DNA from: an uncultured Eubacteriales bacterium
Lineage (GTDB): Bacteria; Bacillota; Clostridia; Oscillospirales; Oscillospiraceae
DNA length: 8,906 bases
Direction: 5' to 3'
Assembly (NCBI GenBank): GCA_905201305.1
Contig: CAJKNS010000088.1
Span: forward strand, 1 to 8,906
A program made the position numbers and the translations under genes. The notes beneath the pieces were generated by a model. That model had not been told where the DNA came from. It made no database searches and saw only the letters and a program-made list of their open reading frames with translations. How positions within the stretch are numbered: the first letter of the stretch is position 1; every line of letters begins with the position of its first letter. Below, piece by piece: positions 5,952 through 8,906 of this stretch.

Positions 5952-6497
5952 ATGAAACTATTACTCCACATCTGCTGTGCGCCGTGCAGCCTTATGTGCA
6001 TTGAAACACTGCGTGGGGACGGACTCAGTCCCGACGGCTTTTGGTATAACCCCAATATCCACCCCTTTACGGAATATCGCTCCCGTCGGAACTGTCTTCG
6101 GGACTATTCTCAGGAGATCGGGCTAAAGCTCATAGAGAAAAACGACTATGCGCTGCGCCCCTTCATTCGCGAGGTAGCCGCCGACATCGACGGGCGCTGT
6201 ATGAAGTGCTATGAAATGCGGCTGGGGGAGACGGCAAAATTCGCCAAGGAAAACGGTTACGATGCCTTTACCTCCTCTCTGTTCATCAGCCCCTACCAGC
6301 GCCATGATGCCATGCGGGAGATTGCCCAGGATGCCGCCAACCGGTTTGGCGTGGAATTTCTCTATCGGGACTTCCGCCCATACTTCAAGGAGGGGCAGGA
6401 AAAAGCCCGGGAAAAGGGCTTTTATATGCAGAAATACTGCGGCTGCATCTTCTCCGAGGAGGAACGCTACCTCAAAGCGAAAAAAATCATCCGCTGA
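5952..6497 (+). CDS. queH: Epoxyqueuosine reductase QueH (DUF208 family)
   Basis: The 181-residue protein matches QueH, the non-cobalamin epoxyqueuosine reductase that carries out the last step of queuosine synthesis on tRNA (epoxyqueuosine to queuosine) in the cytoplasm. Visible landmarks are the N-terminal HICCAPC (C8, C9, C12), WYNPNIHP (32-38), the DGRCMKCYEMRL segment with C83 and C86, TSSLFISPYQ (107-115) and YCGCIFSEEER (C163, C165). The conserved cysteines hold the iron-sulfur/iron centre in the characterised enzyme. The length is close to typical for the family and nothing is missing. ATG 5952 is preferred over an in-frame upstream ATG at 5922 because GGAGG (5940-5944) lies seven bases before it. 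It stands alone, divergent from the AraC-type gene; no other queuosine gene is in the window. Confidence 0.93.
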   Translation: MKLLLHICCAPCSLMCIETLRGDGLSPDGFWYNPNIHPFTEYRSRRNCLRDYSQEIGLKLIEKNDYALRPFIREVAADIDGRCMKCYEMRLGETAKFAKENGYDAFTSSLFISPYQRHDAMREIAQDAANRFGVEFLYRDFRPYFKEGQEKAREKGFYMQKYCGCIFSEEERYLKAKKIIR

Positions 6498-6553
6498 CAG
6501 CGTCATCTGGGCGATGATTATGAAAATTGAACAGTGCGTTTTTTCTGCCTCCG

Positions 6554-6562
6554 TGGTATAAT
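6554..6562 (+). promoter_or_regulatory. Extended -10 promoter of the dinB-like gene
   Basis: TGGTATAAT contains a perfect -10 hexamer (6557-6562) with the TGn extension, 46 bp before the ATG. No good -35 is seen at 17 bp. It may drive both the dinB-like gene and rex, because no terminator separates them. Confidence 0.55.
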
Positions 6563-6608
6563 GCAGAGAGATACTCCAGCGTTTGATCGAAGAGAAGGAG
6601 GCTATTCC

Positions 6609-7157
6609 ATGAAAGACGCAATGATTGTCATCGCAAAGTTTAATCAGCTTCAGAATAAGAAGCTTTTTGCCCTGCTGGACGGGCTGACAGACGAGCAGCG
6701 GAAGGCAGATGTTGGAACCAACTATACCTTTGGCTCCATCCATGGCGCACTGGACCGCATGGCAGGTACGCTTGCAATGAGCCTGAACATGCTCCGTGAC
6801 GATGGTCCTGGTGGACCCGGTGGTCCTGGAGGTCCCGGTGGTCCTGGAGGTCCCGGTGGTCCTGGCGGTCCTGGAGGTCCCGGTGGTCCTGGCGGTCCCG
6901 ATGCAGGCGCTGCCAAATATGACATTGAGGACTATGAAGCACTGAAAGCAAAGGTACTGGAAACCGATGCCGCATACGTTGCCGGCTTTGAAGCCATTAG
7001 CGAAGAAAAGTGTGTTGCCGGTCCCGGCGTTCCCCTGTATGACATGGTCATGAAGGGTATGTTCATTGCCAACTTTGTCCGCGGCGCCGTTTGCCAGGCG
7101 CTGAAGGCGGAATATGGCATTTCCAGCGACCTGATCTCCGGCGCGCTTCTGTCCTGA
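6609..7157 (+). CDS. DinB-like four-helix protein with an internal Gly-Pro-Gly repeat
   Basis: The 182-residue protein starts with a DinB/YfiT-like pattern: an N-terminal helix (FNQLQNKKLFALLDGLTDEQ), then YTFGSIHGALDRMAGTLAMSLNML (39-62) corresponding to helix 2. Residues 66-97 are ten GPG triplets plus a terminal Gly-Pro. A charged helix (EDYEALKAKVLETDAAYVAGFEAI) and a final helix (MFIANFVRGAVCQALKAEYG) follow, matching the family's last helix, where HHRGQ normally stands. DinB proteins usually hold a metal through three histidines; this one has a single histidine (H45), so it is probably not a metalloenzyme. AAGGAGG seven bases before the ATG decides the start. Rex follows after 49 bp. 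The function is unknown; the DinB relationship itself is moderately sure. Confidence 0.78.
   Translation: MKDAMIVIAKFNQLQNKKLFALLDGLTDEQRKADVGTNYTFGSIHGALDRMAGTLAMSLNMLRDDGPGGPGGPGGPGGPGGPGGPGGPGGPGGPGGPDAGAAKYDIEDYEALKAKVLETDAAYVAGFEAISEEKCVAGPGVPLYDMVMKGMFIANFVRGAVCQALKAEYGISSDLISGALLS
6804..6899 (+). repeat. In-frame 9-bp tandem repeat encoding Gly-Pro-Gly triplets
   Basis: About 10.7 copies of a 9-bp unit (GGTCCTGGN or GGTCCCGGT, often alternating to an 18-bp period) lie inside the dinB-like gene. Because the unit is a multiple of three, gain or loss of copies keeps the frame. The near identity of copies, with only third-position differences, suggests recent expansion by slippage or unequal recombination. 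Confidence 0.95.
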
Positions 7158-7206
7158 TTTTAACATTTACAGATCCACAAGATCTATACATTAGGAGGCT
7201 TATCAA

Positions 7207-7842
7207 ATGATTGCTGCGCTTTCTCAGGGCACCCTGCAACGGCTGCCGCAATATCTTATTATGCTGAAATCCGAAGCCCACGAAGGGCATACTGCCGTGT
7301 CTGCCGACGATATCGGTCAGGTGGTCAAGGTCAGCCCCAGTCAGGTGCGCCATGATCTCAGCAGCTGCGGAGTCAACCGTGCTCCGGGAGAACGCTACGA
7401 CGTAAAGGAGCTTATGGCGCAGGTGGAGCATGCCCTGGGCTATGACGACATCTCCAACGCCGTGATCGTTGGCGCCGGTCAGCTGGGCAGAGCCCTTTTG
7501 AGCTACACCAACTACTCGGAGTATGGTGTTGACGTGATTGCAGCCTTTGACGCCGATGAGTCTCTGGTGGGTCGCGAGGTGGGCGGACGTCCCATTCTGT
7601 CCATCAAGCGTATGAGCAGCCTATGTCGTCGGATGAAGGTCCATATCGGCATCATCACCGTTCCTGCGCCCCATGCCCAGGAGGTCTGCGATAAGCTGCT
7701 GGAGGGCGGCATTCAAGCCATCTGGAATTTTGCCCCGGTCCATCTTAAGGTACCGGACAACATCATCGTGAAAAACGAAATTATTGCCGTTTCTCTGGGT
7801 GAGCTGTCCCGCCAGCTTCAGGAAAAGCGGAGTGGCAACTAA
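7207..7842 (+). CDS. rex: Redox-sensing transcriptional repressor of the Rex family
   Basis: The 211-residue protein has the Rex two-domain layout. The N-terminal winged helix (about 1-70) contains LPQYLIMLK and SPSQVRHDLS. The NAD(H)-binding Rossmann domain has VIVGAGQLGRALL (GxGxxG at 89-94) and D115 at the end of the next strand. ITVPAPHAQEVCDKLLEGGIQAIWNFAP and the LKVPDNIIVKNE segment are strong Rex hallmarks. Rex represses fermentation and respiration genes and releases DNA when NADH rises. The length is typical. AGGAGG (7193-7198) precedes the ATG. The DNA-binding segment deviates: the usual RRDLSYFGxxGxxGxGYxV is here RHDLSSCGVNRAPGERYDV, so it may be a paralogue with a different operator. 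I found no clear TTGTTAA-type palindrome in the window. It may be cotranscribed with the dinB-like gene and is ended by a strong terminator. Confidence 0.92.
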   Translation: MIAALSQGTLQRLPQYLIMLKSEAHEGHTAVSADDIGQVVKVSPSQVRHDLSSCGVNRAPGERYDVKELMAQVEHALGYDDISNAVIVGAGQLGRALLSYTNYSEYGVDVIAAFDADESLVGREVGGRPILSIKRMSSLCRRMKVHIGIITVPAPHAQEVCDKLLEGGIQAIWNFAPVHLKVPDNIIVKNEIIAVSLGELSRQLQEKRSGN

Positions 7843-7860
7843 ACCTTAGAATAGCAAATT

Positions 7861-7900
7861 GGGCGCGTTGGTTGATTATATACCAGCGCGTCCCTTTTTT
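7861..7900 (+). terminator. Intrinsic terminator of rex
   Basis: GGGCGCGTTGG (7861-7871) pairs with CCAGCGCGTCCC (7883-7894), with one G-T pair and one bulged T, and is directly followed by six T (7895-7900). It lies 18 bp after the rex stop codon. Confidence 0.88.
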
Positions 7901-7910
7901 CGTCCTTTTG

Positions 7911-7939
7911 TTGCATTTTCCGCTGTCATACTGTAGAAT
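7911..7939 (+). promoter_or_regulatory. Predicted promoter of the second hotdog thioesterase
   Basis: TTGCAT (7911-7916), a 17-bp spacer and TAGAAT (7934-7939) give a good sigma-70-like match just after the rex terminator and about 26 bp before the ATG. Confidence 0.6.
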
Positions 7940-7965
7940 AACTACAAAAAAGCCCGGAGGATATC

Positions 7966-8439
7966 ATGGAACCAGAACTCTTTTCTCAGGCAGGCATGGA
8001 AAAAGCCTGTCAAAAATTCAGCAATCGTCTCAACTCTGAAACCGACCAGCGCGGTCCCAGCTTTAATGTGTTTATACAGAACCGGTTTGAGTCCTGTAAC
8101 TTCGAGACAAAAACCCTGCTGCTGTCCTTTTCCGTCACCGACGCCATGCGAAACCCCATGGGTGTCATGCACGGCGGCGCTGTGGCAGGTGCCATGGACA
8201 TCACCATGGGCAGCCTGACCTTTTTCTGCTCCGGGGAGTTCATCACCCCCACCATCAGCATGAATGTCTCCTATGAACGTCCCATTGCCACCGGAAAGCG
8301 GCTGTTTGTGGAAGCCACCTGCTTGTCCTGCGGCAGAACCATGGCATATGTCACTGCCCGCGGCTGGCTGGAGGGCGCACCGGAAAAAACCGTATGCAGC
8401 GCCACCGGCACCTACTATACCGCCAGCGGCGTTCGCTAA
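7966..8439 (+). CDS. PaaI-type hotdog-fold acyl-CoA thioesterase, second gene
   Basis: The 157-residue protein belongs to the PaaI-like hotdog thioesterases, cytoplasmic enzymes that hydrolyse acyl-CoA. The signature NPMGVMHGGAVAGAMDITMGS (from residue 63) contains HGG at 69-71 and the acidic active-site residue D78. ISMNVSYERPIATGKRLFVEA and the GRTMAYVTARGW strand complete the fold. About 25 extra N-terminal residues precede the fold compared with the gene at 813. GGAGG six bases before the ATG decides the start. It is a single-gene unit with its own promoter and terminator, convergent with the minus-strand gene at the right edge. The substrate is unknown. The two thioesterases in this window are clearly different in sequence and are not a recent duplication. 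Confidence 0.88.
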   Translation: MEPELFSQAGMEKACQKFSNRLNSETDQRGPSFNVFIQNRFESCNFETKTLLLSFSVTDAMRNPMGVMHGGAVAGAMDITMGSLTFFCSGEFITPTISMNVSYERPIATGKRLFVEATCLSCGRTMAYVTARGWLEGAPEKTVCSATGTYYTASGVR

Positions 8440-8462
8440 AAAGGGCAATACCGCACAAGATG

Positions 8463-8499
8463 AAATCCCGACTGCAATTTTCGTGCAGCCGGGATTTTT
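8463..8499. terminator. Strong intrinsic terminator, possibly bidirectional
   Basis: AAATCCCG (8463-8470) and CTGCA (8472-8476) pair with TGCAG (8484-8488) and CGGGATTT (8490-8497) around a 7-nt loop, with one A-C mismatch, ending in five T. It lies 23 bp after the thioesterase stop and can also serve the minus-strand gene that ends at 8542, where the T tract is weaker. Confidence 0.88.
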
Positions 8500-8541
8500 G
8501 CTATGGCAGCACCACATAATTGGGAATCGCGCGGTGTCACC

Positions 8542-8906
8542 CTATCTTCCTTTGACATATCGCCGCGCCACCTGAAGCTCCTGCTCCGTAACCGCGCCGG
8601 TTCCGTATTTTACGCGGTTATAGGCATTGATGATGGCGTTGGCATCTGCTTTGTCCTGCTCCCGCAGCTCGTTGGGCGTTTTTGTGTACGCCATGGGCTC
8701 CGTCTGTTCCCGCCGCCGGAGCAGCTGCTGAAAGGCAAAGCGAATCTTCATACTGGGGCTCTCAAAGTCCTCCATTCGCTGCTTCCGCTCAAACCATTTC
8801 CGGCGCTTTCTGGCAGGACGCTCCAGCTGCTCGATTTCATCGATGTAGTCCTGGTTTTCAGCTTCCTCCTGGGGTCTTTTCCGCTGCCGAAGCAGCACGG
8901 TTCCGG
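8542..8906 (-). CDS. C-terminal tail of a membrane-type protein, possibly transglutaminase/DUF4129-like, cut by window edge
   Basis: About 121 codons are open from the right edge to TAG at 8542-8544. A GTG at 8896-8898 could be read as a start, but the frame continues to the edge with no ribosome-binding site visible, so I treat it as partial. The first residues (GTVLLRQRKRP) look like the end of a membrane helix followed by a positive anchor. A very charged stretch follows (EEAENQDYIDEIEQLERPARKRRKWFERKQR). The last 65 residues (FAFQQLLRRREQ, TKTPNELREQ, IINAYNRVKYG, TEQELQVARRYVKGR) resemble the DUF4129-type cytoplasmic tail found after transglutaminase-like membrane proteins, with its TPxEL and YxRxRYG pattern. 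The resemblance is to a pattern I recall and is moderate; the catalytic part is outside the window. Confidence 0.6.
   Translation of the reverse strand, partial: GTVLLRQRKRPQEEAENQDYIDEIEQLERPARKRRKWFERKQRMEDFESPSMKIRFAFQQLLRRREQTEPMAYTKTPNELREQDKADANAIINAYNRVKYGTGAVTEQELQVARRYVKGR

Noticed and set aside
6501..6520. Terminator hairpin after queH (TCATC/GATGA)
   Set aside because: The stem is only five base pairs and there is no following T run, so it does not support an intrinsic terminator.
6722..6925. Minus-strand open frame encoding a perfect Gly-Pro-Pro (collagen-like) run
   Set aside because: It is the complement of the GPG-encoding repeat in the dinB-like gene. It has no ribosome-binding site or family match outside the repeat, and the plus-strand gene has promoter, Shine-Dalgarno and flanking homology.
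6123..7166. Long minus-strand open frame (347 codons) with TGTSRT repeats across queH and the dinB-like gene
   Set aside because: It is antisense to two well-supported genes, and its repeats are again the shadow of the 9-bp tandem repeat.
7171..7185. AGATC/GATCT inverted repeat between the dinB-like gene and rex
   Set aside because: It is too short for a terminator and does not match the known Rex operator type; probably chance.
1..8906. Mobile element, phage, CRISPR or defence island
   Set aside because: No transposase, integrase, long terminal repeats, spacer array or defence-family protein was seen; all recognised genes are housekeeping or surface-related.

Overview
The window looks like ordinary chromosomal sequence from a GC-moderate (roughly mid-50s percent by eye) Gram-positive anaerobe of the class Clostridia, most likely an Oscillospiraceae/Ruminococcaceae-type gut bacterium. 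This is inferred from the protein styles: Rex, QueH, a YesN-like AraC regulator, Clostridia-type acyltransferase-3 proteins, strong GGAGG ribosome-binding sites and extended -10 promoters. I see no tRNA, rRNA, CRISPR array, insertion sequence or prophage gene.

Layout. (1) Positions 1-601, minus strand: N-terminal 200 residues of glycogen branching enzyme GlgB, cut by the window edge. Its promoter shares a short palindrome with a divergent, plus-strand hotdog thioesterase (813-1214). (2) Positions 1256-5755, minus strand: a block transcribed in the order AraC-family regulator, membrane acyltransferase 2, membrane acyltransferase 1, EamA/DMT permease. The two acyltransferases are tandem paralogues. 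The last acyltransferase and the permease overlap by four bases (ATGA). A bidirectional hairpin separates the permease from the convergent thioesterase. (3) Positions 5952-8439, plus strand: QueH (epoxyqueuosine reductase), a DinB-like protein carrying a Gly-Pro-Gly repeat, a Rex-type redox repressor with its own strong terminator, and a second PaaI-type hotdog thioesterase with its own promoter and terminator. (4) Positions 8542-8906, minus strand: the C-terminal tail of a protein entering from the right edge, resembling the cytoplasmic tail of transglutaminase/DUF4129 membrane proteins.

How the genes may work together. The regulator-acyltransferase-acyltransferase-permease block reads as a small, locally regulated envelope or polysaccharide O-acylation module. 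That is inference from families, strand, spacing and promoters; the substrate cannot be read from sequence. The dinB-like gene and rex may be one transcript: one promoter before dinB, 49 bp between the genes, and the first clear terminator after rex. The other genes appear to be independent housekeeping units.

The features most worth a second look are: the DinB-like protein, which has about ten GPG triplets inserted and has lost its metal ligands; the Rex protein, which departs from the usual DNA-binding segment; the AraC regulator, which seems to have lost a membrane sensor; and two compact promoter architectures (a palindrome between glgB and the thioesterase, and 33-bp-spaced direct repeats before acyltransferase 2). 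I do not see convincing evidence of a wholly new multi-gene system such as a defence island.
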